Source of the DNA: Treponema sp.
Lineage (GTDB): Bacteria > Spirochaetota > Spirochaetia > Treponematales > Breznakiellaceae
Length of the DNA stretch: 58,550 nucleotides
Assembly (NCBI GenBank): GCA_003245635.1
Contig: QKCO01000020.1
Span: 1-58,550, forward strand
Direction of reading: 5' to 3'
The notes under the pieces are model-generated. The model was not told where the DNA came from. It did no database searches and worked only from the letters and a program-made list of their open reading frames with translations. Made by a program: the position numbers and the translations under genes. Numbering within the stretch: position 1 is the stretch's first letter; every line of letters begins with the position of its first letter. This document shows positions 25,626 to 34,231 of this stretch, one piece after another.

Positions 25626-26441
25626 TCACGAATACAGCTGCCGACCGGCATCCTCGATGGACTTGCCGAGCACCACGACGTAGATATCGGCGCGCGCTTT
25701 TTCAACTTCCTTGGCCCAGGCGGCTTCGGTCGGGAATTTCTTCCTCACCCGATCCGCGGCCGCCGCGGCGGCCCGTTCGGCTTCTTCCCTGCGGGAAGGC
25801 ACGCTTTTCGCGACGGCGTTGACGAGGAACGAGCTGCAGAGCGCGGCGACGATCGCGTCCTTGGCGGACTGGGCCAGCGGAAGGAGCACGTCGGCGGCTT
25901 CCTCGAAGCGCTTGTCGAGAAGCAGCGAGAAGGCGTAGTACCACTCGATCCAGTCGTCCTTGCCCTTCGCTGCATTCCTCCGCTCCGCGAAAAAGGCGAC
26001 TGCGGCGGGCGGGTCGTTCTTCAGCACGCGGGCCACGCCGAACACGAGCGCGTTGGAGCGCACGAGGGAGGGCTTCGCGGAAGCGGCCTTCCCTTCCAGT
26101 TCGATCACGCCGTCCGCGTCCGAAAGGACGAGGTAGGTATTGGCCAGCAGCCTGACCAGCCTGCCGTTCCAGCGTCCGCCGCGCACGACCCGCTCGTCCA
26201 GGTAGTGGGCGAGCGCCGGCCAGTCCTCGCGCTCCAGCAGCGTGAACAGCCTCCAGTTGTACGCGAAGAAGCCGTCGAGCGCGCCGAGCACGAGCAGAAG
26301 CGCCGCGGCGAGCGGCCAATTCGACTTCCAGAAGGTGAACGCGTATTCTCCGCCGAGCGCCAGGAACGGCATGGCGAAGACGAACAGGAACGAGACGCCC
26401 ACCGCGATATTGAAAAGAAGGAATACCGATTTGAATTTCAA
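25626..26441 (-). CDS. Uncharacterised membrane protein with two N-terminal helices
   Basis: This 271-aa protein starts at TTG 26441 with a Shine-Dalgarno (AGGAG) seven bases upstream and its own promoter. Two hydrophobic helices (about 6-30 and 42-60) are followed by a long helical soluble region rich in Ala, Glu and Arg, with repeats resembling divergent TPR or Sel1 helices (LDKRFEEAADVLLPLAQSA). I do not recognise the family. It precedes alaA, but no functional link is evident. Confidence 0.75.
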   Translation of the reverse strand: MKFKSVFLLFNIAVGVSFLFVFAMPFLALGGEYAFTFWKSNWPLAAALLLVLGALDGFFAYNWRLFTLLEREDWPALAHYLDERVVRGGRWNGRLVRLLANTYLVLSDADGVIELEGKAASAKPSLVRSNALVFGVARVLKNDPPAAVAFFAERRNAAKGKDDWIEWYYAFSLLLDKRFEEAADVLLPLAQSAKDAIVAALCSSFLVNAVAKSVPSRREEAERAAAAAADRVRKKFPTEAAWAKEVEKARADIYVVVLGKSIEDAGRQLYS

Positions 26442-26496
26442 GAAGAAACTCCTATAATTACCGAAAATGATAAAGTAAAGCAGAACGCAGGGTCAA
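26431..26496. promoter_or_regulatory. Divergent promoters for the membrane protein and the HD-GYP gene
   Basis: Plus strand: TTGAAT (26431-26436), 16-base spacer, perfect TATAAT (26453-26458), reading toward the HD-GYP gene. Minus strand: TTGACC (26491-26496), 18-base spacer, TATCAT (26467-26472), reading toward the membrane gene. The plus promoter starts inside the first codons of the minus gene. Confidence 0.68.
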
Positions 26497-26509
26497 CGGG
26501 GGACGCAGC

Positions 26510-27652
26510 TTGAATAGTTTCGTGGTGAAGGATATCAAGGCCGGGAGCTTCTTTTCGGAACCGGTGTATTTGGACGGCCGCTTCCTCTTGACCGCGCCCG
26601 AGATGCCTTTTTCCAATGAACTGATCCGAGCGCTCCTGGAATGGGAATTCCGCCAGGTGCAGTGCGCCGGCGTTCCGCAGGACCACTACGAGAAGACCGA
26701 CGAAGCCGTCGTCTCGACGCCGGAGGAATCCGCCCAAGGCGGATCCGACATCGAACGGATCAAGCACGCGGCCGCGTTCTACCGGAGCTTCAGCGAATAC
26801 GTCGAGTCGATGTTCACCCGCTTCGTGACGAAGAACGAGATCAACGCGAACGAGGTTTCCGCGCGGATAAAAGAGCTCTGCGAGGTGATCAAGGACGATC
26901 GCCGCTTCCTTCTGCGCGTGCAGGACCATGGAAACGCCGAACGCAACTACCTGGCTTCGCATTCGGTCAAGTCGACCATCATTGCGGTCGTCATGGGCTC
27001 CTACCTCAAGCTCCCTGTGCACCGGCTCATAGAACTGGGAACAGCGGCGCTGCTGCACGAGATCGGCATGGTGAAGCTTCCTCCGCAGCTGTACATGACG
27101 AACAAGCCGCTCTCGCCGAACGAGCGCAAGGCGATACTCACCCATCCGGTGCTCGGCTACAACGTGCTCCGCTCGCAGTCGTTCCCGCTGAGCGTCTGCA
27201 TCGTCGCGCTCGAGCACCACGAGCGCGAAAACGGCGCCGGCTACCCGCGCAAGCTCACCGGAGAGAAGATAAGCCTCTACTCGAAGATCATATCCGTCGC
27301 CTGCTCGTACGAGGCCCTCACCTCCTCGCGGCCGTACAAGAGCGCGAAGGACGGCTACGCCGGCATGATTGACCTCCTGAAAAACGTGGGAAAGCAGTAC
27401 GACGATACCGTCGTCCGAGCGCTCGTGTTCTCGCTCTCTATCTACCCTATCGGCCTGTACGTGCTCCTGTCGAACGGCAGGAAGGGGCAGGTGGTGGACG
27501 TGAACCCGGAGAACCCGCGATTCCCGATCGTGCAGATATTCGGGGAAAAGACCCCGGACGGGAAAGACAAGGTCATCGAGACCTCGCAGACCGGCGTCTA
27601 TATCGCGCGGCCCCTCAGCCGCGAGGAAGTCGCCGGCAGAAACGACCAGTGA
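26510..27652 (+). CDS. HD-GYP domain protein with altered metal site
   Basis: This 380-aa protein starts at TTG 26510 after GGGGGA. Residues 1-110 form an N-terminal domain of unknown type; 130-340 are HD-GYP. It keeps H151, H212, H236-H237 and the GYP motif (GAGYP, 242-246). The central HD, normally HDIGK, reads H183-E184-I-G-M187, so the metal-binding Asp is Glu and the Lys is Met. HD-GYP proteins hydrolyse cyclic di-GMP; with these changes activity may be reduced, altered or lost. The C-terminal 60 residues form a small beta domain (VLLSNGRKGQVVDVN). It is probably monocistronic. Confidence 0.87.
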   Translation: MNSFVVKDIKAGSFFSEPVYLDGRFLLTAPEMPFSNELIRALLEWEFRQVQCAGVPQDHYEKTDEAVVSTPEESAQGGSDIERIKHAAAFYRSFSEYVESMFTRFVTKNEINANEVSARIKELCEVIKDDRRFLLRVQDHGNAERNYLASHSVKSTIIAVVMGSYLKLPVHRLIELGTAALLHEIGMVKLPPQLYMTNKPLSPNERKAILTHPVLGYNVLRSQSFPLSVCIVALEHHERENGAGYPRKLTGEKISLYSKIISVACSYEALTSSRPYKSAKDGYAGMIDLLKNVGKQYDDTVVRALVFSLSIYPIGLYVLLSNGRKGQVVDVNPENPRFPIVQIFGEKTPDGKDKVIETSQTGVYIARPLSREEVAGRNDQ

Positions 27653-27675
27653 CCGGCGTTCGCTCCGACAGCCCC

Positions 27676-27704
27676 TTGCCGCCGGACGCCGGCCGTGGTA
27701 CGTT
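27676..27704 (+). promoter_or_regulatory. Putative promoter of the CBS/CorC-type gene
   Basis: -35 TTGCCG (27676-27681, 4/6), 17-base spacer ending in TGG, -10 TACGTT (27699-27704, 4/6). The ATG follows after 13 bases with no Shine-Dalgarno. CCGGCGT and ACGCCGG arms flank this stretch. Confidence 0.4.
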
Positions 27705-27717
27705 CGCCTAACATCGT

Positions 27718-29040
27718 ATGGAAGATTCCCCCTATCTCGGTTTTTTCATCCTAATCGGCTTAATCCTGCTGAACGGCTTCTTCTCCATGGCGGAAATGGC
27801 CATCGTCTCCTCGCGCAAGGCGCGCCTCCAGGCGAAGGCGGACGAGGGCAAGAAATCCTACCGCAAGGCCCTGAAGGCGGCCGAAGCTCCTTCCCGCTTC
27901 CTCTCGACCATCCAGATCGGCATCACGCTCATCGGGATCTTTTCCGGCGCCTTCGGCGGCACGACCTTCGCGCGGCCGCTGGCGGAGCTGCTGAGGCGCA
28001 TTCCGGGCGCGGCGCCCTACGCGGAGGGAGCGTCGCTGTTCCTGGTCGTGCTTACGATCACGATCCTTTCCATAGTCCTCGGAGAACTCGCGCCCAAGCA
28101 GCTCGCGCTTTCGGATCCGGAACGGGTGTCGGCCCTTGCCGTTCCGTTCCTGGAAAAGCTCGCCGTCGTCTTCAGCCCGATCGTGGATTTCCTCTCCCAT
28201 TCGGCGACCGCGCTCCTGAAGCTTTTCGGCGTCGCGGAAAATACCGACAAGGCCATCACCGAGGAGGAGATCCGCGGAGCGCTGCTAGAGGGAGAACGAT
28301 CCGGCGTAGTGGCCGAGAAGGAGCGCCGCATGGTCGAAGGCGTCTTCTACCTGGGCGACCGGCCGGTGGAGACCTTCATGACGCACCGTTCCGATCTGCT
28401 CTGGATAGACGAGGGGGCGGACGATGCGGCGATAAAGCGCATCGCACTGTCCGCCGGCCGCCAGCCCCTGCTCCCGGTGATCCGGGAAGGTCTCGACGAC
28501 GTGGTCGGGGTCGTCTGCGTGCGCGACCTGATAGCCGCTGTGCTCTCGGATACCTGGGAGGGCCTCAAGCCGCTGATCCGAAAGGCGAGCTTCGTGCCGG
28601 GGACGATGTCGTCGCTCAAGGTGTTCGAAGTGTTCAAGCGGGAGAACGCCGACATGGTGCTCGTCCTCGACGAGTACGGCGGACTAGCCGGCGCGCTCGA
28701 CATCCGAGACCTGGTCGAGGAGATCGTCGGAGAACTGTCTGGCCCGAGCGACGACGCCGAAGAGATCGTCAAACGCGAGGACGGCAGCTACCTGATGGGC
28801 GGCCTGGTGAACGTGGACGAGTTCGCCGAGATATTCTCCCTCGAACGGGAACTGAGCGAGCACAAGGAATTCCACACGCTCGCCGGCTTCGTATTGGATG
28901 TCATGGGGGCTATTCCGAAGACGGGGGAAACCTTCACCTGGAACGGATTCCGCTTCGAGATCGTCGACATGGACGGCAACCGGATCGACAAGGTGCTCGT
29001 CTATCCGCCCGCCCGCGAAGACCAGACTCCGTCGATTTAG
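27718..29040 (+). CDS. CNNM/CorC-type membrane protein (hemolysin family, TlyC-like)
   Basis: This 440-aa protein has an N-terminal DUF21 membrane domain with about four helices (LGFFILIGLILLNGFFSMAEMAIVSS, then SLFLVVLTITILSIVLGE), two CBS domains (about 210-330, including FMTHRSDLLWIDEGA and LDEYGGLAGALDIRDL) and a C-terminal CorC/HlyC transporter-associated domain (about 350-430). Members are linked to Mg2+ or Co2+ efflux, with CBS domains binding adenine nucleotides. The hemolysin name is historical. It is convergent with yjjB. Confidence 0.9.
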   Translation: MEDSPYLGFFILIGLILLNGFFSMAEMAIVSSRKARLQAKADEGKKSYRKALKAAEAPSRFLSTIQIGITLIGIFSGAFGGTTFARPLAELLRRIPGAAPYAEGASLFLVVLTITILSIVLGELAPKQLALSDPERVSALAVPFLEKLAVVFSPIVDFLSHSATALLKLFGVAENTDKAITEEEIRGALLEGERSGVVAEKERRMVEGVFYLGDRPVETFMTHRSDLLWIDEGADDAAIKRIALSAGRQPLLPVIREGLDDVVGVVCVRDLIAAVLSDTWEGLKPLIRKASFVPGTMSSLKVFEVFKRENADMVLVLDEYGGLAGALDIRDLVEEIVGELSGPSDDAEEIVKREDGSYLMGGLVNVDEFAEIFSLERELSEHKEFHTLAGFVLDVMGAIPKTGETFTWNGFRFEIVDMDGNRIDKVLVYPPAREDQTPSI

Positions 29041-29060
29041 CGGGACTAGCGCCGAGGAGA

Positions 29061-29492
29061 CTAGCGCCGCCTCCGGTTCGAAAGGCGCGCCGCGACCGCG
29101 CCGATCGCCAAGCCCGCGGCGATCGCCCCCGCCGTCACGAGCGTCTCGAAGCCGACCGCAAGCGCGCCGGGAAGGTCGCCGGCCAAGGACCGGGACATCG
29201 TATAGTACATGCCGCCTCCGGGCACCAGGGGGATGATCGCGCAGGCGACGTAGGTGCCGGCGGGGCTCGAAAGCAGCCGCGAAGCGACCTCGGCGTACAG
29301 GGCGACGGCCGCCGCGGCGGCGAAATAGCCGACCGCCGCCGCTTCCCCGAACTCGGTCGCCGCCAGGTATACGGCCCAGCCCACGGCTCCGCCCAGGGCG
29401 GCCGTCGGGATGTGCCGGCCGCGCACGTTGAAGATCACCGCGAAGGCGCCCGAAGCGGCGCCGGCCCATGCGACGCCCGGCCAGCCGCTCAC
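29061..29492 (-). CDS. yjjB: ThrE/YjjB-type small exporter subunit (DUF3815)
   Basis: The 143-aa protein starts at GTG 29492, overlapping the yjjP stop (GTGA). It has four hydrophobic helices and the motif IPLVPGGGMYYTM, characteristic of the C-terminal half of threonine/serine exporters. With YjjP it forms the two-gene version of ThrE; in Escherichia coli YjjP-YjjB exports succinate. Here the pair is coupled to arginine-to-putrescine genes, so export of a polyamine-pathway metabolite is possible. An 11-base direct repeat (29044-29054 and 29059-29069) straddles its stop codon. Confidence 0.85.
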   Translation of the reverse strand: MSGWPGVAWAGAASGAFAVIFNVRGRHIPTAALGGAVGWAVYLAATEFGEAAAVGYFAAAAAVALYAEVASRLLSSPAGTYVACAIIPLVPGGGMYYTMSRSLAGDLPGALAVGFETLVTAGAIAAGLAIGAVAARLSNRRRR

Positions 29493-30256
29493 CCGACGAC
29501 CCTCGAGACAAGAGAAGCCAGAGAGAACGCGAAGCCGGCGCCCAGCGCGATCGCGGAGGCCGACATGAACGCGTCGGCCAGCCGGGCGACGCCGGCGACC
29601 AGGTCCCCCGCGATGGCGTCCCGGATCGCGTTGACAGTCGTCAGCCCGGGCACGAGCAGCATGATCGAGCCGATGACCGTCTTGTCCAGATGCTCGGCCA
29701 GGCCGACCGAGACCGCCGCGGCGCTCAAGGCCGCGGTCGCCGCGCCGCCGACGCCGTTCGTGATGAAATCGGGGAACGAGCGGTGCGCGCAGCCCGTCTG
29801 AATGGCCTTGATTCCAAGGCCCACCGCGAAGGCCGCCGCCGCGTCGCGGAAGGAGCCGCCGAACAGGAGGGTGAATACGCAGGCGGCGACGGCGGCCGCG
29901 GCGAAGGAGACCGCCGCTCGGTAGGGCTTTTCCCTCCGGACATCCTCGAGCTGGCTCGAGAAAACCTGCGGGCCCCGCCGGACCCGCTCCTCCTCCGCGA
30001 CGATCCGCACGAGAGAGGCGACGCGGCGCAGGTCGACCGAGCGCCGCGCCACGCGGCGGACGGCGCCCCGGCTCGTGCCGGCCGCGTCGCCGGCGGAAGC
30101 CATGAGCCCCGTCGGCGTCGCGAAGCATTCGGCGTCGTCCATGCCCCAGGCGCCGCAGAGCGCGACGACTACCTCCTCGGCGCGGTAGGTCTCGCCGCCG
30201 GATTCGAGCACGAGCCGGCCGGCGTCCGCCGCCGCCGCCAGGGGATCGGCGCTCAC
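29489..30256 (-). CDS. yjjP: ThrE/YjjP-type exporter subunit (DUF1212)
   Basis: This 255-aa protein starts at GTG 30256, overlapping the speA stop (GTGA). About 110 N-terminal soluble residues (RLVLESGGETYRAEEVV, the conserved DUF1212 opening) precede five hydrophobic segments, including IMLLVPGLTTVNAIRDAIAG, the family signature. It pairs with YjjB. Its translational coupling to speA makes a role in moving arginine, agmatine, putrescine or a related acid plausible, but the substrate is not shown. Confidence 0.87.
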   Translation of the reverse strand: MSADPLAAAADAGRLVLESGGETYRAEEVVVALCGAWGMDDAECFATPTGLMASAGDAAGTSRGAVRRVARRSVDLRRVASLVRIVAEEERVRRGPQVFSSQLEDVRREKPYRAAVSFAAAAVAACVFTLLFGGSFRDAAAAFAVGLGIKAIQTGCAHRSFPDFITNGVGGAATAALSAAAVSVGLAEHLDKTVIGSIMLLVPGLTTVNAIRDAIAGDLVAGVARLADAFMSASAIALGAGFAFSLASLVSRVVG

Positions 30257-32169
30257 GCGTTCCGCTCCGGCGTGTCCAGGTAGGTGTAGCGCTTGAGGCC
30301 CGCCTCGAACTCGCCCAGGATCTTCATGCCCTCGCTCGGCTTCACCACGTCGCTGCGGATGGCCTGCTCGACCTGCTGCTTCATGGACCGCACCAATTCG
30401 CTCGCCGAATACTCGTTCTCCTCGAGCACCTCGCGGATGGTGTCGCCCTCGATCGTCTCGTCGATGTACCAGCCGGATTCCTCATCGGGGTCCACGATGA
30501 CGTGGGCCTCGTCCATGCGGCCGAACAGGTTGTGCATGTCCCCGAGCGTGTCCTGATAGGCGCCGGTCAGGAAGAAGCCCAGGTAGTACGGCTCCTTGCC
30601 GATCTCGTGCAGCCACAAGAATTTGCGGTCGTTCTCGCCGTCGCCGATGAAGGCGTCGATCTTGCCGTCCGAGTCGCAGGTGATGTCGACGATGGTGCCC
30701 TTCGCCGTCGGCTCGGCGTCGAGGCGCTGCAGGGGCACGACCGGAAACAGCTGATCGAGCGCCCATGAGTCGGGCAGCGCCCGGAATACGGAAAAATTGA
30801 TCAGGTACTGGTCCTTCATGCTCGCGACCAGCTCCTTAATCTCGTCCGAGGCCCTGCTCTGCCCCTCGAAATGCCGGGCGATGTCCGCCGCGATCTCCCA
30901 GGAAGCCGACTCGACGATCGCGCGCGACTGGAGATCGAGGTAGCCCAGGTCGAAGAGCGTATTGGCCTGCTGGCGGTAGAAGACGAGGTCGTGGAAGGCC
31001 TCGTCGTAGCGCCCCGCCTCGACCGTGTCGCGCACCTCGAGGATATCGCGCACGACCTTGTGCGCGTTCTTCGGGATTTGGGGAATGCGGGAGACGCCCT
31101 GCTTCTTGATCCTGCCGAAGGCTTCGGCGGCGATCATCGAATGGTGGGCGACCAGCGCGCGGCCGCTCTCGGAGACGATGGTCGGGTACGGGACCTTCTC
31201 CTCGTCGCAGATTTCCTTGATGCCGTACACGATGGTGTTCGCGTACTCGCGCAGCGAGTAGTTCGCGGACGAGGGGACCGCGCTGCGGCTGCCGTCGTAG
31301 TCGACCCCGAGGCCGCCGCCCACGTCCACGTATTCGATCGGGCAGCCCAGGCGCGCGAGCTTGGCGTAGAAGCGGGCGCCTTCCCGCACCGAGCGGGTCA
31401 CCACCTGGATGTCGGGGATCTGGCTGCCGATGTGGAAATGGATGAGGGAGACGCAATCCTTCATGCCGGCTCCGTCGAGCAGAGCGAGAGCTTCGAGCAG
31501 ATCGACCGTCGAAAGGCCGAATTTCGCGTTGTCGCCGCTCGACGTCGCCCACTTGCCCGAGCCGCGCGTCGCCAGGCGGACGCGGATGCCGATCAGGGGC
31601 CGCACGCTCAGCGCCTTCGACACATCGATCAGCGCCTTCACCTCCTCGAGCTTCTCGGCCACGACGACGACTTTCTTGCCGATCTTGCGTCCCATCAGCG
31701 CGAATCGCATGAACTCGGCGTCTTTATAGCCGTTGCAGATCAGGAGCCGGTCGTAGTCGCGGTGGAGCGAAAGCGCCAGGAGGAGCTCCGGCTTGGAGCC
31801 CGCCTCGATACCGAGGTCATATTCGGCGCCGGCGTCCATGAGCGTTTCGACGACTTCCCTCATCTGGTTCACCTTCACGGGGAAAACGCCCTGGTAGCTG
31901 CCGGTATAGCCGCTCTCGGCTATCGCATCCGAGAACGCCTCGTTGATGCGCCTGACGCGGTCCTGGAGTATGTCCTGGAAGCGGATATGGAGCGGCAGAC
32001 GCAGGCCGCGGGCTTTCGCCTCGGCGATCACGTCGGCGATCCGTATGGAGGCCCCGTCCTTCAAGGGGGAGACGGAAACCGCGCCCGATTCGTCGATGAA
32101 GAAATAGCCGGCGCCCCATTTGGACACGCCGTAGAGGGAATCCGAGTCGGAAATGGACCAAGAAGGCAT
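30253..32169 (-). CDS. speA: Biosynthetic arginine decarboxylase
   Basis: This 638-aa fold-III PLP decarboxylase converts arginine to agmatine. The start at 32169 has GGAGG about ten bases upstream and shares one base with the aguB stop (TGATG). The PLP lysine lies in GVFPVKVNQMREVV; HFHIGSQIPD and YVDVGGGLGVDYDG form the PLP-phosphate region; the C-terminal half carries CDSDGKIDAF. The length matches the SpeA family (about 630-660). With aguB and aguA immediately upstream it completes arginine to agmatine to N-carbamoylputrescine to putrescine. Confidence 0.95.
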   Translation of the reverse strand: MPSWSISDSDSLYGVSKWGAGYFFIDESGAVSVSPLKDGASIRIADVIAEAKARGLRLPLHIRFQDILQDRVRRINEAFSDAIAESGYTGSYQGVFPVKVNQMREVVETLMDAGAEYDLGIEAGSKPELLLALSLHRDYDRLLICNGYKDAEFMRFALMGRKIGKKVVVVAEKLEEVKALIDVSKALSVRPLIGIRVRLATRGSGKWATSSGDNAKFGLSTVDLLEALALLDGAGMKDCVSLIHFHIGSQIPDIQVVTRSVREGARFYAKLARLGCPIEYVDVGGGLGVDYDGSRSAVPSSANYSLREYANTIVYGIKEICDEEKVPYPTIVSESGRALVAHHSMIAAEAFGRIKKQGVSRIPQIPKNAHKVVRDILEVRDTVEAGRYDEAFHDLVFYRQQANTLFDLGYLDLQSRAIVESASWEIAADIARHFEGQSRASDEIKELVASMKDQYLINFSVFRALPDSWALDQLFPVVPLQRLDAEPTAKGTIVDITCDSDGKIDAFIGDGENDRKFLWLHEIGKEPYYLGFFLTGAYQDTLGDMHNLFGRMDEAHVIVDPDEESGWYIDETIEGDTIREVLEENEYSASELVRSMKQQVEQAIRSDVVKPSEGMKILGEFEAGLKRYTYLDTPERNA

Positions 32170-33071
32170 CAGAGGGACCTCCCGCCGCGCGCGCCGATAT
32201 GCTCCGCCTCTCCGTCGTAAGTCAGGAGCGCGCCGTAGACCTCGGGCCGACGGTCCCGGAACACGCCCCAGGCGGCCCGCGAGACGGCGACGGCATCCAG
32301 GTCGAATTCGGCCGTGAGCACGGTCTCGGACACGCGGTCGGCTTCGGCGACCAGAGCGCCGCGCTCGTCGGCTATGAACGAAGAGCCGTAGAACACGATG
32401 GTCGAATCGTCGATCGTTTCCCGGCCGACGCGGTTGGCGACGACGACCGGCATGAGGTTCGAGCCGGCGTGTCCCCGCTGGACCGTGCGCCAGTGCTCCA
32501 TGGAATCGAGGGAAGCGTCCTGGGGCTCGCTCCCGATCGCGGTCGGGTAGAACAGCAGCTCGGCGCCCTTGAGCGCCATCGCGCGGGCGAGCTCGGGGTA
32601 CCATTGGTCCCAGCAGATGCCTACGCCGATGACCGCGTACGCGGTCTTCCACACGCGCGCGCCCAGGTCTCCCGGATTGAAGTAGTACTTCTCCTCGTAG
32701 CCGGGGCCGTCCGGGATATGGCTCTTGCGGTAGATGCCCAGGACCGAGCCGTCGGCGTCGACCACCGCGACCGAGTTGAAGCGCGCCTGGCCCGAGCGCT
32801 CGAAGAAGCTCACCGGAATCACGACCGAAAGCTCCGCGGCGAGCGCCGAAAGGCGCGCTATCGCCGGATTCTCCTCCGCGACCGTCGCGAGCGAGAAGAA
32901 TTCGGGCTTTTCCTTCTGGCAGAAATAGGGCGTCTCGAACAGTTCCTGGAGCAGGATGATGCGGGCGCCTTGCGCCGCCGCCGCCCTCACGAACGATTCC
33001 GCTTTCCGGATGTTTTCTTCCCGATCGGCGCCGCAGGACATCTGCACCGCCGCGACCTTCACTTTTCTCAT
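32169..33071 (-). CDS. aguB: N-carbamoylputrescine amidase
   Basis: This 300-aa nitrilase-superfamily enzyme hydrolyses N-carbamoylputrescine to putrescine, CO2 and ammonia. The triad is Glu in LLQELFETPYF, Lys in YRKSHIPDGPGYEEKYYF and Cys in GVGICWDQWYPE, all matching AguB rather than generic nitrilases. The ATG at 33071 overlaps the aguA stop (ATGA). The middle position in aguA-aguB-speA supports the call. Confidence 0.95.
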   Translation of the reverse strand: MRKVKVAAVQMSCGADREENIRKAESFVRAAAAQGARIILLQELFETPYFCQKEKPEFFSLATVAEENPAIARLSALAAELSVVIPVSFFERSGQARFNSVAVVDADGSVLGIYRKSHIPDGPGYEEKYYFNPGDLGARVWKTAYAVIGVGICWDQWYPELARAMALKGAELLFYPTAIGSEPQDASLDSMEHWRTVQRGHAGSNLMPVVVANRVGRETIDDSTIVFYGSSFIADERGALVAEADRVSETVLTAEFDLDAVAVSRAAWGVFRDRRPEVYGALLTYDGEAEHIGARGGRSL

Positions 33072-34105
33072 ACGCGCCTCCCCGAGGCCGGAACCTGCTG
33101 CGTGATGCAGTGCACGTTTCCGCCGCCCTTGATGATCCTCATGCCGTCTATCGGAACGATCTTCCTTCCCGGATACGCTTCGCGGAGGATTCCCAGCGCC
33201 CGATCGTCCGCCGCACGTATCGCCGGATCCCCGTCCTTTCCGAACACGGGAACGACGAGCGCCCCGGTGACCGGATAGTAGTTGATGTAGCTGAGCGTAA
33301 GAGGTTCGCCGCGGCAGCGGCGTTCGGGGGGAGCCGGAATCTCGACCACCTCGAGGCGCCGGCCCGCCGCGTCGACCGAAAGGGACAGGGCCGCGGCGTT
33401 CGCGTCGTCCGGGCCGGAGACCTGCACGGCGACGACGCCGGGAGCCACGAAGCAGGCGACGTTGTCGACGTGGCCGTCGGTCTCGTCCCCGGCAAGCCCC
33501 TTCTCGAGCCAGACGAACGACTTCACGCCGAGGAAGGCTGAAAGGTATGCCTCGATCTCGACCTTCGAAAGCGACGGGTTGCGGTTCGGGTTGAGCAGGC
33601 ACTCGGCCGTAGTGAGCAGCGTGCCCGCGCCGTCGACGTGGATCGAACCGCCCTCCATTACGAGGGGAGCGTCGAAACGCCGGACGCCCATGCGCTCGAG
33701 CACGAGCGGGGCGAGCGCGTCGTCGGCGTCGAAGGGCTCGTATTTCCGTCCCCACGCGTTGAAGCGCCAGTTCACCGCGGACCGGCCGCCCGCGCCGTCG
33801 AGCAGGAAGGTGGGACCGTTGTCCCGTATCCAGGAATCGTCGTGCGGCATTTCCCAAATTTCGACGGCGGAGGAAAGCCGGCGCCTCGCGTCCGAGACGC
33901 AATCGCTCCGCGCGATCATGATGAGCGGCTCGAATTCGGAAACGGCGTTCGCGACCTCGGCGTAGCCCGAGCGCGCGTCCTCGAGGCCCTCGAGCCACGC
34001 GGCTTCGCGCACGGGCCAGGCCATCAGCGTCGCTTCGCGCGGCGCCCATTCGGCGGGCATGCAGTACCCTTCCGCGCTCGGCGCGGATAACTTTTCAGCG
34101 TTCAC
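33068..34105 (-). CDS. aguA: Agmatine deiminase
   Basis: This 345-aa guanidino-group-modifying enzyme turns agmatine into N-carbamoylputrescine and ammonia. It has MPAEWAPREATLMAWP, DDSWIRDNGPTF, DETDGHVDN and the catalytic cysteine in GGGNVHCITQQ. The start is GTG 34105, 13 bases after the -10, without a clear Shine-Dalgarno; an ATG 15 codons later would cut the conserved N-terminus. First gene of aguA-aguB-speA-yjjP-yjjB, all overlapping by one to four bases. Confidence 0.94.
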   Translation of the reverse strand: MNAEKLSAPSAEGYCMPAEWAPREATLMAWPVREAAWLEGLEDARSGYAEVANAVSEFEPLIMIARSDCVSDARRRLSSAVEIWEMPHDDSWIRDNGPTFLLDGAGGRSAVNWRFNAWGRKYEPFDADDALAPLVLERMGVRRFDAPLVMEGGSIHVDGAGTLLTTAECLLNPNRNPSLSKVEIEAYLSAFLGVKSFVWLEKGLAGDETDGHVDNVACFVAPGVVAVQVSGPDDANAAALSLSVDAAGRRLEVVEIPAPPERRCRGEPLTLSYINYYPVTGALVVPVFGKDGDPAIRAADDRALGILREAYPGRKIVPIDGMRIIKGGGNVHCITQQVPASGRRV

Positions 34106-34112
34106 TGAATTC

Positions 34113-34141
34113 GTTATAGCTCAAACCCGGCCGCGACGCAA
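34113..34141 (-). promoter_or_regulatory. Promoter of the polyamine operon
   Basis: Minus-strand -35 TTGCGT (34136-34141), 17-base spacer, -10 TATAAC (34113-34118, 5/6). The TTGCGT -35 is shared with the phoH and 40-aa peptide promoters. I see no ArgR-box-like sequence here. Confidence 0.6.
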
Positions 34142-34185
34142 TCGCCTTAGGTTTTCGAGAATTCGATGAAAATGGAGAAGCTATC

Positions 34186-34214
34186 TTGAGAGGAGTTCTC
34201 AGGAATAGTATTAT
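34186..34214 (+). promoter_or_regulatory. Promoter of the EAL gene
   Basis: -35 TTGAGA (34186-34191, 5/6), 17-base spacer, -10 TATTAT (34209-34214, 5/6). A short inverted repeat TGAGA-N5-TCTCA overlaps the -35 and spacer and could bind a regulator. The ATG is 17 bases downstream, without a Shine-Dalgarno. Confidence 0.7.
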
Positions 34215-34231
34215 CCTGCGGGTTATTCATT

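Noticed and set aside
27653-27717. A terminator after the HD-GYP gene formed by CCGGCGT and ACGCCGG arms
   Set aside because: The loop would be about 28 bases and no T-run follows.
29061-30128. A frameshifted single threE gene
   Set aside because: The two halves overlap as GTGA and match the normal two-gene YjjP/YjjB arrangement, so no frameshift needs to be assumed.
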